Part shown: piece by piece, positions 44,624 through 58,595 of the stretch
Layout: each line of letters begins with the position of its first letter
How positions within the stretch are numbered: the first letter of the stretch is position 1
From: Chiridota heheva
Lineage: Eukaryota > Echinodermata > Holothuroidea > Apodida > Chiridotidae
Direction of reading: 5' to 3'
Length of the DNA stretch: 64,000 nucleotides
Assembly (NCBI GenBank): GCA_020152595.1
Contig: JAIGNY010001464.1
Span: 1,603,501-1,667,500, forward strand
Notes under the pieces: generated by a model
What the model was told of the DNA's origin: nothing
The model's database searches: none
Seen by the model: only the letters and a program-made list of their open reading frames with translations
Position numbers and translations under genes: made by a program

Positions 44624-45405
44624 TTTCCATTATTCAAGTGATTTACATCAGACGTTATGTTTTCGGAAAGATTGATTTCAAATGAGAATAAGGATGGACA
44701 ATTTGTGCATGAAACAGGGAAAATAATGGGAAAATCATGCTTTTGAAATATGAACTCATGTATCATAATAATGAAAAAACTGAAGAAAATATCTTGCCAC
44801 GGCAAGGGGCTTTTAATAAATAATCTACTCCAGACATTTTGTCTTCAGAAAATTTGTGCTTGGAGCAGGAAAACTAAGTTGGAAAATAATGTTTTAGAAA
44901 TATGAAGATATGTAATAATACAAAAAAGTTGACAGAAAAAGCTGGCTTTGGCATGAGGCCGATCGGAAATCTTGAAATTCATCTCAAATTCCAAACATGT
45001 ACTGTTTCCTGCTAGTGACATGGAAGATGGTGATATAACTGTTACTAACAATGAATATGTCTGTAACATGATATAGCAGATTGTGTCGTATGACAGTTAA
45101 TACCTCTGTTTGGTGCCTCAAATATGTATGAAATACCACTTTTGAGAGTTTCAGTGTTTGATTTTAATTCCTGGATTTATTTATGGCAAAATCATTGTGG
45201 TCTGTAGGAATTTGTTTCAAGCTATGCTACCCATCGTGAATGTTTAAATCACAAATTTGAATTTTTAGAGGCAACAAATATTTTGGATGAATGGGTGAAA
45301 TTGAAATTCCTGAGAGAAATATCGTGGTTGAAATATCAAATTCATGTCCACTGTTACTTATCAATACTTGCACTTTTACATATAACAATCTTGTGTGGCA
45401 AGTTG
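44624..45405 (+). repeat. 831-bp tandem duplication, copy 2
   Basis: Matches copy 1 along its length. It also has CCATTATTCAAG (44625) directly joined to the body, where copy 1 has K6 inserted. Confidence 0.85.
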
Positions 45406-45589
45406 TCTTTTCGAATGAACATAGGATACATTGAGTTGTTGAGAATCTTCAAGTAAAGTATTCTGGATCAGGGTCTTTGGATGCCTAAAGCTGAATTATT
45501 TGCGATCAGGAGATCTCCCGATTGAGAGATCATTGCATTTGCAATGAATTTATTCGGTTTTTAAAATATGCAGCTGTCAAGTAATAATA

Positions 45590-45727
<138 letters not shown>

Positions 45728-45888
45728 ATTTTAACTATTTTTTAGTGTTTCATGTTATAACTCTAGTAATTGCACTTTGTATTTCCTATTTTAGTAAAAA
45801 AAACACAAAAAAACAGTGCTTCTTCAGTTATTGTTGTGTTCGTACAGAAAGAGTCAAAATTGAAAAGCTGCATTGTGGGTAATGGTTG

Positions 45889-46110
45889 GAAATTATTTCC
45901 CGGAAGATCGGAATTATTTCCCGGGAGATCGGAGTGATTTTCCGCGAGATCGGAGTGATTTCCCGGGAGATCGAAGTAATTTCCCGGGAGATCGGAGTGA
46001 TTTCCCGGGAGATCGGAGTAATTTCCCGGGAGATCGGAGTGATTTCCCGGGAGATCGGAGTGATTTCCCGGGAGATCGGAGTGATTTCCTGGAAGATCAG
46101 AGTGATTTCT
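45889..46110. repeat. 21-bp minisatellite with SmaI-like core
   Basis: About 10-11 units of GATTTCCCGGGAGATCGGAGT. TTTCCCGGGA is partly self-complementary. The frame repeating RSDFPGD is an artefact. Confidence 0.96.
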
Positions 46111-46149
46111 TGATTGGGAGCGTATAGACAGGACTGCTATATCCAGTTC

Positions 46150-46530
46150 AAAAGAGCTTTAAAGGAAAATTCTAGAATTAAAGAAACGCTAATTGGCTGT
46201 TTCCTTTGGGCGTAAGAAAAGACATAATTTTACGTTTGAAAACTAATTTTCTATTCTTACTTCTAAAGGAAACAACCAATCAGTGACACGTCTTAGACGT
46301 TTGTGTTATGGAGTTGTTACGACTTAAGAAGCGATTGTTACGAAGTAAGAAATGATTGTTACGACGTAAAAATTGATTTTTCTTAGACGTAAAGTACGTC
46401 TGAAAATTGTTATTTCTGACGCCTAAAAGGAAATAGCCAATCAGCGACCCGTTTTAGACGTATGAAATGGAATTGTTACAACGCCGAAGTGATTGTTCCA
46501 CATTAGAATTGATCTTTCTCTGACGTAATG
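46150..46530. repeat. Inverted-repeat region, possible element
   Basis: ATTGGCTGTTTCCTTTGGGC with GTAAGAA (46191) has its inverse TTCTTACTTCTAAAGGAAAC with AACCAAT (46256-46282). A further copy, GGAAATAGCCAATCAG, is at 46428. GACGTAA-type phrases recur between them. Confidence 0.65.
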
Positions 46531-46607
46531 TTAGGAGACATTATGACCGGCGTAGCCAACCATATCTGTGTGTGCAATAATCCATCAGGCTTGCATTCAG
46601 GCATTGG

Positions 46608-47592
<985 letters not shown>

Positions 47593-50500
47593 TCTATTAT
47601 CGATAAATGCCAAACAATTTACCGTATAAATATCAGTTTATAGTGATGTCATCACACGTCACGTGCCAAATTCAATGCGCGATGTATTTGATCTAGTTTT
47701 AAGGAAAGCTTTCCGAAACGTCATCATTTAGGTAATGGGTGGAAATCCCATTTGATTCTTCTTTCTCCATTTTTAAAAAATAATATCCTTCTGCGTATTC
47801 AAAGATTAGGTACCTTAGTTCAATAACTAGAAAAGTACATCGCATATATTAATCAAGAAATGCCAAACGTGTCCTTCAAATGTATTATATTACTATTTAT
47901 TATGCAAAATAACTTTGCCAAGCTAGGCTTTGTATCCTTGGGCATGCAATTACTCTTCAATTTTCAAGAAAATTCCCGTAATCATATATCCATGACGTAA
48001 GTCTTCAAGGTAGAAAATATTATCTAACATAAAAAAAAAAAAATATTGAAATATAGCTATATTTTATACTTTTTTCCTTCACGCTTAGTTTTCTATCTAT
48101 GTATTGCTGGATAGTGTGATCTTTGGTGTGATTTTGGATATGGACAGGTAGCACCAAAGAACTCAAGTTGAGCTTAATTGAAATAAAATATGATATAGAA
48201 CAAGAAAATAGCAAAATATTTCATTTTAACTGTTTCATTGTGACCACTATATAGCATTTTCAATTTTAAGACCTTACTTTATATGAATTAGGCAAATATT
48301 TTTTTGTGTAAAATTGTGACATCACAAAGAGAAAACATATGAAAAGATAGTTGGGGAAGTTTTAGGAGCTAATGAGACAACGATTTACCTCTTTACCTAT
48401 AGTCAACTTAATTTTTTTCAAATTACGGTTTGGAAATGTGTGGTCGACACACGGTTGGATGGAAAGTGTTAGATAAACTGTTTCGTTTTCCCCTCCTGTT
48501 TCCGGTCTCCTCCTGTTAAATATTTATTCACCTACTTTAAGAAAGAAAGGTGACATTTTGCATGTTTGCATTAAATGTTCGAGTTATACTACAGGGAAAT
48601 TTAATTTACATTTGATCGATCAAGTCGCTTGCAAAGATTTAGTTGTGGCGAGAGCAATATCCCTTGGGCATTCATTTGCAAGTTATTTTTTGTTAAGACA
48701 ATCAACTGAGGCCATTTATTCATAGTTAATTCAGTGATTATTTTCTTCCTTGTCACTGCACTGATATTCTAAATTTTATTCTCACTGTTTGTTTTTTGTC
48801 TGTAAATCTATAAATTGGGTGGAAGGTGGTGGGAACTGGGGGGTTGTGGAATGGTATACGATATGGACCAGCATAGCAATTACAACTCGTCGGACTTAAG
48901 TTAGGAGAGTCCAGATATCGTGTTAACATGGAGATAAACAACACGCTGCAATACAGCGTTTCTGATTGGTCGAAACATTTACAATCACCGACAAGCCAAT
49001 CAATTACCGCAGCGGAAGTGACGTTACTAATACATATCGTAATATTATTTTTAGGGGGTCAAGCAAATCTCTTGAGACGAGATTCCATTTTTAACTATTT
49101 GGTTTGTGAAACTATAGGCTATACATTTTCTGACAGATTTTCCATTTTGCCGATGACTTTTGAGACCGGCTTCTAGTCCATCAGTCCTGTACATATGGGA
49201 ATGTTTGCTTTATACGCTTGCAATAATCTCCTTAAATTGTGCAAAACGCTCTAAAAAATCGCACATATTTTGCACTTCAAACGTTATAACTAAAGAGTCT
49301 CTGCATAATTTGTTCCATTTCAAACGGTATTCACTTGGTTAGTGTCACCTCACATCCGGGATATGCCGTCATTTTCTGGAGTGAAAACAAGCCTTTGCGC
49401 GATACACGTGGGGCATTTCGGTATGCGTTCTGTGTGCGGTACGTACGGCATGTAAACACAGCTGATTGCTTTTGTTTCCACTCCAATGCGGGGTGAATGC
49501 GCGCAGTTGCTATGCGGTCTGGTAACCCCAGTCACATTTCCAACCAAGTGAATAGAGAACTTGAATGCATTATCTATCGTTTGAGATTATTTTCATGTAA
49601 CTAATACCCCAAGAAGTGCCGTACTTTGTAAACTATAAAATGTGTTTTTTCTTGTTTTTCAATAAGAGAGCAAGCAAAATCACAAGGTTATTGCCGCCTT
49701 GACCTTTGTAACTTAGGAATGAAAGCATTACGCCGAATCCTCGCTACAAATTTGCAGTCTTTTTGCCCGCAAGAACCGCCATTTCGGCGGGTATAACTTT
49801 TAGACTCTGCTTAGAAGCATTTAAGAATCCCACCACAGATAGCTCAGTGATTTTAGGCATCAGTAACTACACTCCCAAACATCTATATGCACACAAAGAA
49901 ACTTATTGTGAAGAGCCAGGTATTGTGGATTTGGTTACTGCAGGGCCAAGTCAGGCGTGTAATGTGGGGCTGAGTATTCATTTTGACTTTTGAAAGGATG
50001 TTTTCATCAGTGAGTTATAATCACTCTGGTAAGTTTGGATGTATTGGACTACAAATTTATAGCCAGAGTTATTCATCATGTGGAGTCCATTTCACACGGC
50101 CTGACAATTAACATGTATCTATTTGCCATATATTATGGGGAAACCTAATTTCGTGAACTTTAGAAAGAAAATGGCGAAATGTTTATTAAAAACTGAGAAC
50201 TTACCTTTAAAAGTTCTTTGAAGGTGTTAATAAACTTCTCATCTTTGTAACGGTGATGAATAAAAAAGAAACTTTTTCATGAAAAAGTCGAGCGATAACA
50301 AACTTAACAAAACTCGAGCGTGTTCGTTCAATTTTCATGCGTTTAATTTCGTGCATCTAATGGAGCACATTGGCTATTGCTTTTGTCAATTAGGAAAACT
50401 TGAAGTCCTTTTAAAATAGTATGCGAAATGTTGTTTTCAAAGAGTTAACGTATAAAAGATATTGAAACGTCCAAAAAAAAAAAAGATCGAAAATCACTCT

Positions 50501-52082
50501 TCCGAGTCTTTACAATGGGGGCATAAGATTAACAAGCAATCGCACTAAAACACGTTGTAATTGTAAAGCTTATTTTTAGTGATATCTGGTGAAAAGAATC
50601 TAGGGCCCTACCTGGACCTTTCATTTGTTTCTTTAACCTGTTTTTTGTGCATTAACACTCACATATTATTCATTAGAATAAGAATACTGTAAGAAAATAT
50701 ACAATTTTCACACCCTATTGTGGGACAGAAATGAACTTTTGTAACGTCATAGCCTTAAGTTAAAGTTTGGGCTCTTAAGTATTCAACAGTTTTGAACCCG
50801 ATGTGACCTTTGTTTACCCCTTTTTAAAGCTTAGACCATCATTACATAATAAAAAGTCCTTCATCTTAACGTCAGTGATAGCAGATGGATGTGTGTGTTT
50901 GAGTGAGAAGAAAAACTGGCTGTTTTTATTGGCTCAACTGGACTAGTAATTTTTGAAAGGAAAATATCTTTTAGGATGTGAGTTATAATGCATTTAAGTA
51001 AGAAATATTTGTCTCCCTTACCCCAGGGAGCGTCATTTTCACGATTTTGAATGTAAGTTTTAGCTAGTAAGTCTTATTGTTCGAAATTGGTTGCTAAACT
51101 AGGTGGAATTGAACATTTTATGTAGTGCACGAAATTAGTGGGTGCACGCAATTAGGTTCAGTCACTATATATAAAAACCAACGTGATTGGTGCAAAAAGA
51201 GCCCGTACTTTCTAACAATTAAAAAGCGATGAGAGAAAACATTTCGCGTCCGCTTATTTTTCCTTTTATTTTAATTCTAACGTAATCTCAGCACGCCCAC
51301 GCAGCGTGGACTGTACTATTGTGTGCATAGGGTTTCATGTTGTTTGTTTATTGTAAAAATGCTGTGAAGAGGCAAATAAACGTTTTTCAATGTCAGATTT
51401 GGGCTGATTTTCTTCCATTTTTAACAGTTTCCTTGTATAAATTTGTTTAAAATAAAATATAAATTTATCATTATATGACTGTATTCATCAAAAATTAAAA
51501 CATTATTTGGCTGAAGCATTGTCTACAACAATCAGGATCGAAGAAGTGCAAGGGCGAGGAATAATGACAACGTTAGGTTGCATTATTATGATACCAAAAA
51601 TTAAGAACAGTACTGCTATCTATTAAACTTTTTGTATGAATCATTATCCGTTTATTATATCCTTGAATATACTTTTAAGACTTCGTTCGTAAAACAACCC
51701 GCATAATAATGGTACAATCCAAGCCTTCCCAAGTTTATTTATAGGTTTCCGTAACACATCACAACTAGTTCCGCGAATGTTTTCCTTATGCGCGTTTTAA
51801 AGTAAAACATTCCCAAATGGCAAGGAAATTGAAAGGGCGTTTTTTCTTTAGTATAAAAGAGCAAACAGTCTTGAAATCGCGGGTGCTTATTATATTCTTA
51901 GATTTCAAAAGGACACTTTCTCTAACGGAGGGTCAGGAATTTGAAAGTGGGTTCGTTTTTCGTATAAACGGGCAACAAACCTTGAAATCTCGGATGCTTA
52001 TTTTAGCTTTCAAAAAGGCACTTTCTCAACAAAGGGGGTTCGTTCGCTCGGACGAACACCTGGCTACGGGCCTGTCTTATCT
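47593..52082. other. Long stretch without a recognised gene
   Basis: No convincing exon, RNA gene or tandem array. The only link found is 49185-49330, an inverse copy of the K4 interior. Open frames at 48928, 49763 and 51817 on + lack motifs; the last (51817-52089) shows a weak internal repeat in TLKSRMLI and VLKSRVLI. Confidence 0.45.
49185..49330 (-). repeat. Inverse copy of the K4 interior
   Basis: Reverse-complemented, it reads ACCGTTTGAAATGGAACAAA, AGTTATAACGTTTGAAGTGC, AGAGCGTTTTGCACA and AAACATTCCCAT. It matches 31557-31695 with moderate divergence. Confidence 0.7.
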
Positions 52083-52620
52083 CAAATGAAAGAGGGCTTC
52101 AAAAGAAACAAAAGCAGTGAATAAAGTGAAGGAGATATCTAGGTTTAACGTTTAAAGTTTGGTATCAGTTGTGTAGAAACGACTGAAATCATACTAGGTA
52201 TTGTCATAGGCTCAGATTCCTCAAAGTCTTTATGTATGCTATCATATTTTGTCTTCCGATTTTGTGGCTTAAAAACCATCCATGGGATATGTCAAAAAAG
52301 TAGTAAAACTAAACCAAGAAAGGTATTTAGTATACCACCTGAAGAAAGTTCGAGGAAAACTAATTTAGATAGTGAAAAAAAATATAAACTTTCTTTAAAA
52401 TACATTAACAATCGTTAAGAATGTGAGGATGAAAACGCGAACTTCCATAGTAGACTTACTACACCAGTCATTTCTACGTTAAGACAAAGCTTTAAACTTG
52501 AATATCTCCTTACAAAATAAGATTTTTGAACACTTTCTTTACCATCTTGTTTCTGTTAAAGTCATCTTTCAAAAAAAAAATATGACATGGACATGCTTGA
52601 CCACTGAACTAATCCTTGAA
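52083..52620. mobile_element. K1 MITE, left end truncated
   Basis: AAATGAAAGAGGGCTTCAAA at the left and GCTTGACCACTGAACTAATC at the right, with ATATCTCCTTA-type inner arms. The first 40 or so bases of K1 and the left TTAA are gone. Confidence 0.75.
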
Positions 52621-53000
52621 CTGTTCTGGTAATTATCAGGCGATTATTACAAAATCTCGTACTGTATCGTGCCGGTAACGTCTGCCGACGGTAAACTTGT
52701 TGAATAAATTGTATGCTTTAAAGAAGAAAGAAACTTCGCCCCCGGCTTAGCCAAGCTACAGATCTTGATGAAACCATAGCCTAGAAATAAACGGAAAAAC
52801 AAAAACCTTATCGTGGCAAGAGATGTAATTTGAATAGGGTGGGTGGGCCTGTGCGGCAACAGGATTTTGATGCAAAGAAAATGAGGGACAGCTTTTGTCT
52901 TATGGAGGGGTATACGTATAAATATGTCGTCCGTACAAAATTGTCTGTAGGGCCGCGGGTCAGTCATATTTTTCTCCGAATATTATATGACCAGGCCCAT

Positions 53001-53175
53001 CCGCATGCCCCCGTCACCCCAACCGCATGCCCCCGTCACCCCAACCGCATGCCCCCGTCACCCCAACCGCATTCCCCGTCACCCCAACCGCATGCCCCCG
53101 TCACCCCAACCGTATGCCCCCGTCAACCCAACTGCATGCCCCCGTCACCCCAAGCGCATGCCCCTGTCACCCAAA
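53001..53175. repeat. 21-bp C-rich minisatellite
   Basis: About eight units of CCCCGTCACCCCAACCGCATG, with one 2-bp shorter unit. The long + frame over it (52830-53546) is not supported as a gene. Confidence 0.95.
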
Positions 53176-54574
53176 TCGACCAACAAGGTACACAAATCTT
53201 AATACATAGGTCTATATACCTCCCTATAATTCATGTGCAATTCACTATGGAAACGCCGCCCGCCCTTACCATGGACAATCCTGGCTACGTGCTTGCAAAG
53301 CGTGGAAGAGCGTTTATACCTAATAGCTCATTACCCCCAGTGCACGTAGGCCTTGGAAATTTCACGTTGTTCTTGAATATTGCGCAAGTGTATTTATCAG
53401 CATTTCTAAATCTCGATAAACTCGTGAAGTGTCAAATGCTCACCTTCTTCTTATTTATTTTTCCTTTTCGAATGGTCGATATTATTCAATTCCACCGACT
53501 CAAAATGTGCGTGCCCTTTATATCTTCATTATTTTCCATTAAATAACTATGAAACAGGATTCTTCAAGTGGCCTATATATAAATATATATATCGGGTGAA
53601 ACGTTCAATTTTATTTTTATTTTTTGGAGTGGGTGATAATTGTGTAACAAACTAAGGGTTATTCTTGGCATAACACTTTAAATTAATTACTTTAATAACG
53701 GGCTAGCGAGGAAGTGTTAATTTCAGATGGAATACTACTTTTTTTCTATTGCTTTTATTTAATACCTTCTAGACGACCTTGCGCAAAGCGGAGAGGAAGG
53801 GGTGTCAAGCTGTTCCTGAAAGGATTTTCCTTCCTGATTGAATGCTTCGTTCCCCATTTGGAAGGTATACGTGGAATTACTAAGAATAACATTTAGAAAA
53901 GAAAAACAAAATGCAGGAACCTTTTAACCTATAAACGAACCGAAAAAGAGAACAAACTAATGAGATAGAGGTTTGAAAGATACTCCTGTCAATCAACTGT
54001 TATCTCAACCTGCCAAACATATGTGACACATTTTGCATAGTTATCCGATTATATTAAATACGGGCCATGTTTTGGAGGGGTAAGGGCAAGCTAGGATTCG
54101 GGAGCTAGGACCAGTGTTGGCAATTGCCCATCGGGCGAATAGTTTTTTAAATTATTGCTTTGCAAATTTTTTTAGGCCATGCCTCATCTTATCACGGCAC
54201 TCTGCATCGGGCCTCTCATATGACATGTTTTAATCGTGTCAAATAAGTAACTATGTAGGATTTGTGAGTGAGTGGATTTTTATTTGTTTTGAAGCTTCAA
54301 GAATCATGACCTATAATTTCTTATGACTTTTAAAAGAGCATCATCTGCCCCGGTCCGCACTAAACTTTCAAAGGGCACCTCCTTCATGCCCCCGTTCACC
54401 ACAACTTGGAAAGAGCACCTCCTGCCCTCTTACTCGACATTCGCCCCTTGCCCCCGTGGTTGCGACATCGCTGGGAAAGGGTCGTGGAAAAGAGTGTTCC
54501 TCTGTAGTAGATCCTTGGTTCCTTCTTAAAAATCTAAGAGGCCAAAAACTTCACAGGGGATTTGTAAAACCTGC
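53176..54574. other. Unassigned sequence
   Basis: A short AT repeat (53577-53592) and no recognised feature; the frame at 54323-54529 is unrelated to known families. Confidence 0.45.
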
Positions 54575-55745
54575 TTAATTGTCAATATAGTTCGTTTATG
54601 TTAAAAGAGTATTCTTGTAAGGCAAAGTTACATTCTAAAGAGAATGAATACACTTCTCATAGTAATAACATGTCTACATGCGATTGTTTTCACACTTTCA
54701 ATTTGGCTTAGAGTGAATATTAACTTTAAAAGATTTATATTATAAATCAAAATAAAATTTATATTTTAAAATAAATTTTCTTGGAATTCAATATAGTTCG
54801 CTCATCTTGAAAGAGTAAGCAGGTAAGGCAAAGTTACTTTATAAAGAGAATGAATAAACTTTTCATAGTAATAACATGTCTACATCCAATTGTTTTCACA
54901 CTTGAATGGGCCGCTACTACTTTCAATTTGGTTTAGAGTGAACATTAGCTTTAAAAGATTTAGATAGAGAAGGGCGAAAATGAATTCGTTTCTACTTAAA
55001 AATAAATTTCCTTGAAATTCAGTATAGTTCGCTTATCTTAAAAAGAGTATTCTTGTAAGGCAACGTTACATTCTAAAGAGAATAAATACACTTCTTATAG
55101 TAAAAATATGTCTACATGCGATTGTTTTCACACTTGAGTGAGCCGCTACTACTTTTAATTTGGCTTAGAGTGAATACTAAGTGTAAAGATTTAGAGAGAA
55201 AGGCAAAAATAAATTCGTTTATATTTCAAAATAAATTTTCCTCGGATTCAATATAGTTCGCTCATCTTGAAAGAGTTAGGCAAAGTCACATTATAGATAG
55301 AATGAATAAACTTCTCATAGTAATAACATGTCTACATCCGATTGTTTTCACACTTGAATGGGCTGCTGCTACGTTAAATTTAGCTTAGAGTGAATATTAA
55401 CTTTGAAAGATTTAGAGAGAGAAAGGCGAAAATAAACTCGTTTATAGTTAAATATAAATTTTATTGAAATTCAATATAGTTCGGTCATCTTAAAAGAGTT
55501 GTTATTCTAAGGCATACTTATATTAAAAGAGAATGAAGAAATTTGTCATAGAGTGATAACACTCTACAGGCAATGGTTTTTCACTCTTGAATGGGTCGTG
55601 TTTACTTCCAATTTGACTTGGAGTGAATATCAACTTTGAGAGATTTAGAAGAGAAAAAGAACATAAATCATTAATAGTAAAATAAGAAAGTTTCTTGGAA
55701 TACAATATAGTTCGCTCTTTTAAAATTTAGTGTTATTCTTGTAAG
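54575..55745. repeat. Satellite with 205-231-bp unit, about five copies
   Basis: Each unit begins near TTCAATATAGTTCGCTCATC (54584, 54789, 55019, 55248, 55472, 55703). It continues with GAATGAATAAACTTCTCATA, ACATGTCTACATCCGATTGT and TAGAGTGAATATTAACTTTA. Divergence increases to the right. Confidence 0.93.
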
Positions 55746-56101
55746 GCTCCTCACTTATGATCCTGTTCTCAGCACAAAGCTCTTGTTATTTCACCTTGCC
55801 ACACAGAGGTCTATCCTGCTAGATATACAATCAGCTGAAAAGGGAAGCAAATAGTAAAACGAAACCATATGTTAGCGAAAAGTTTATTATAGCGATAGCA
55901 ACAAATTAAAAAGCTTCATGTTAATATCAATGAAAATAACACAAAACAATCTTTTTAACGTTTGAAATTAGGACAGAAATTTGAGCTGTCTTCTCTTTCA
56001 TCTGTTCATATGTCACAATTTTGCATATTGATACTTCTTCAAATTTTGATTGGCCGTAACTCGGTAACTATTGTTAAGCACCAGAAGGAGCTGCTATTCC
56101 A

Positions 56102-56682
56102 TTAAATGATTAGTTCATTAGTCAAGCAAATTTATCTTCCATGAAAGAGGATTTTAAAAGAAACACAGTGGTGAATAAACTAATTCATTATCCAATTCCG
56201 TTAAGGAAATCTTTACGTTTTAAGCTCTGTATTATCAAAGTAGAAATGAGTGGTGTAGTAAGTCTACTATGAAAGTTTGGCATCTACATCCTCACATTCT
56301 CAACAATGTTAATGTATTTTATTAATGTTAATGTATCTTTTCACTATTTGAATGATTTTTTCTTGAAGTTCTTCAGGTAGTAAATTATAACTACCCCTAC
56401 AAGATTATGTTTCATTACTTTCCTGACTTATCCAATAAATTTAAAGCCACAAAACTGTTGGAAAAAATAATGAAAGAATACATAAAGAATGTGAGGAATC
56501 TGAAACTGTGATGTCACAACTAGTCTCAGACTGATTTCAATCATTTACACAAATCATTCCAAACTTTAAATTTGAATTATATCCTTAACGGAATAAAGTA
56601 TTGAAGTAGTTTTTTCACCAAATCTTTTCAAATCCTCTTTTATATAAGATGGACTTGCTTGACCCTTAAACAAATCCTTTAA
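56102..56682. mobile_element. K1 MITE copy with TTAA duplications
   Basis: Element 56106-56678: left ATGATTAGTTCATTAGTCAA, right TTGACCCTTAAACAAATCCT, TTAA on both sides (56102-56105, 56679-56682). Confidence 0.85.
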
Positions 56683-57328
56683 AGGTATATGGACAGGTAA
56701 CAACCTTTGCATAAATTGATACAAATGCCCTTGATAAACACTTACAAACAATTTCTCACAAAATCAATTCCAAAATGTGAAAAATTCCGGCTTTATTTTC
56801 AGGTCTCCAAAGGTATGCTCATTACGTATTGTTTTTCCTTCAGGTAGGGTAGGACAGTACAACAGTACAACACTAACGTTATGTTAAAGTTACAGTGTAC
56901 CGTACAGTAATACTTACAGCCTAACGTAGCAAGTGGAGTTCGCCAATCATGAAGAAATAATGGAGCTGAACTTGAGTCAATATTTTCTCTTTATCCACAA
57001 GAAAATGTCGCATGATAATTAGCAAATTTATGTTTAACTGTTATTTTGATGTCTGATACAATGAAACTGATATTTTGACGTAGCCTCAGGTCAATGTGAC
57101 ACAATGACACAGTGAAAGTTAGGCATTTTCGCCCACGCTGTATCCTTATTCTTACGTCACACGCCTTTTTAAATAATAGAAGTCCAGCCGTTTCTTCGAG
57201 CTTAATTTTCCACTTGTTCCCAAAAATCTCAGAAACAAATAGAAATCTTTGAGTAGGTTATTGAAATGTTTAGAATATTAAAAGGAACATATTTGTTGCA
57301 AAATCTCTACCTGTCCATATACCTTTAA
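56679..57328. mobile_element. K2 element with TTAA duplications
   Basis: Element 56683-57324 starts AGGTATATGGACAGGTA and ends with its exact inverse TACCTGTCCATATACCT. The left TTAA is the same four bases that close the K1 copy before it; the right TTAA is 57325-57328. 642 bp, no transposase. Confidence 0.9.
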
Positions 57329-57960
57329 AAAGTAACACATGAAACAAATGGCAAAATTAAGGAGAGGCAGGGCGACCCACAGGCTACACACCCATGGTGA
57401 AGGGGGAAAAGTGGGGTGTTACAAAATAGTGAGTTGTGGAAAGCCCAGAGGTGTCGAAAGCCGAGGACCACGGGATCATGGCCCAAAAAGTTAACGAATT
57501 CCAGAATTATAGTCTGCACCTTTCAGCACACTCAATTTACGTTACATACATGCAGATCATCAGGTATCAGTATTTTAGTAAGAAATATATAGCATCGCTG
57601 TTTATTACCAATTTTGCTAGAGTTGAGGGATGGGAATGTTGACAGCAGTTTTTATTTGTCTGAAATCTTGCATTTTTGGCTTATCTCAACCTAAAGGCAT
57701 CCTTTTAGACGGTGGTTTTAATTGGAAATTCTGGGTGGGACTGGATTGGGAATCTCCTAAGGGTATTTTAAGTACATTGAAAGAAAATTTACCGATATTT
57801 TTGGTACATTGAAAGAAAATTTACCGATATTTTTGGACCGAAAAGTGGGGTTGTGAATCGAATATTTACTTCATAACAGGAAAAGAGAGGAACATGCAGT
57901 TATATGTATTCAAGGGAGGTTATGCATTATAAAGCAAATAATTCGGATTGATTGACTTAC

Positions 57961-58033
57961 CGCTATAAGGAAAACGATCCACCATATCGGGAAGAAGATA
58001 GCAATAATGAGGTTAATAATCAAGCAGGTCGCA
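57961..58033 (-). CDS. Unnamed PPQQGY-repeat protein, transmembrane exon
   Basis: This 73-base - strand exon follows a good acceptor (CTTTTCTTTTTGGCAG) and ends at a consensus GTAAGT donor. Its first base turns the GA carried over from the previous exon into GAT (Asp). The next 24 codons give ATCLIINLIIAIFFPIWW and IVFLIA, one continuous hydrophobic segment long enough to cross a membrane. Together the exons predict a flexible Pro/Gln/Tyr-rich cytoplasmic or luminal tail followed by a membrane helix. The exon ends in phase 0. Several weak downstream acceptors on the - strand (near 57656, 57513 and 56967) could start a last exon, but none is clearly better, so the C-terminus is unresolved. Confidence 0.72.
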
Positions 58034-58107
58034 CTGCCAAAAAGAAAAGTTAGAAGTCTTCAGTTTACAATGGTGCATATAGATGTGGTATATGGTAGAT
58101 ATAAAGA

Positions 58108-58276
58108 ATCAGACCATGATAACGATGACGATAATGACAATGGTGATGATTACGACAATCATTACGATGACGATAGAAATGATGACGACGACGAAGATGA
58201 TGAGTACGACGATGATAATGTCGGTGACAATGATAATGACTATAACAATGATGATGGTGGTGGTGATGATGATATA
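58108..58276. repeat. GAT/GAC microsatellite in an intron
   Basis: Imperfect GATGAC/GATGAT repeats. It lies in the intron between the two exons of the PPQQGY-repeat protein; the Asp-rich + frame is therefore not a gene. Confidence 0.92.
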
Positions 58277-58595
58277 AAATTCCGGCCAATACTTTGTTTT
58301 GGTGTTTCTCAGAAGTTTGTGCGTTATTTCCATTCAGGCAAGGTGGCAGCACATAGTTTTACCCTTTCTGGACACATCTGGACTGTCTGTTTTGGTCGAA
58401 ATTAATAAAATACAAAAGATAGTTCTCCATATTGTTTCGGTAAATTTTTAGCGGCACTTAGTACTACGATGTCCATAAATTAGAACACCCGATGAGTCGT
58501 AGACAACTTGACCTCACATACTAAACACAGTTTAAATATTCAAACATTTGAAATCATTTAATAACTAAACAAGAAACTTTGAACAGAGGACTTAC

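Noticed and set aside
45873..46127. 84-codon frame of RSDFPGD repeats
   Set aside because: Translation of a 21-bp minisatellite; two frames are open at once.
52830..53546. 238-codon + frame
   Set aside because: Its middle is the 21-bp C-rich minisatellite, and the ends have no recognisable domain or splice support.
56908..56967. Possible 3' exon of the PPQQGY-repeat gene (acceptor near 56967, GTAAGT at 56912 on the - strand)
   Set aside because: It lies inside the K2 element and gives a stop before its donor; alternatives at 57513 and 57656 are equally weak.
58007..58405. 132-codon Asp/Asn-rich + frame resembling an acidic protein
   Set aside because: It is a GAT/GAC microsatellite in the intron of a well-supported - strand gene.
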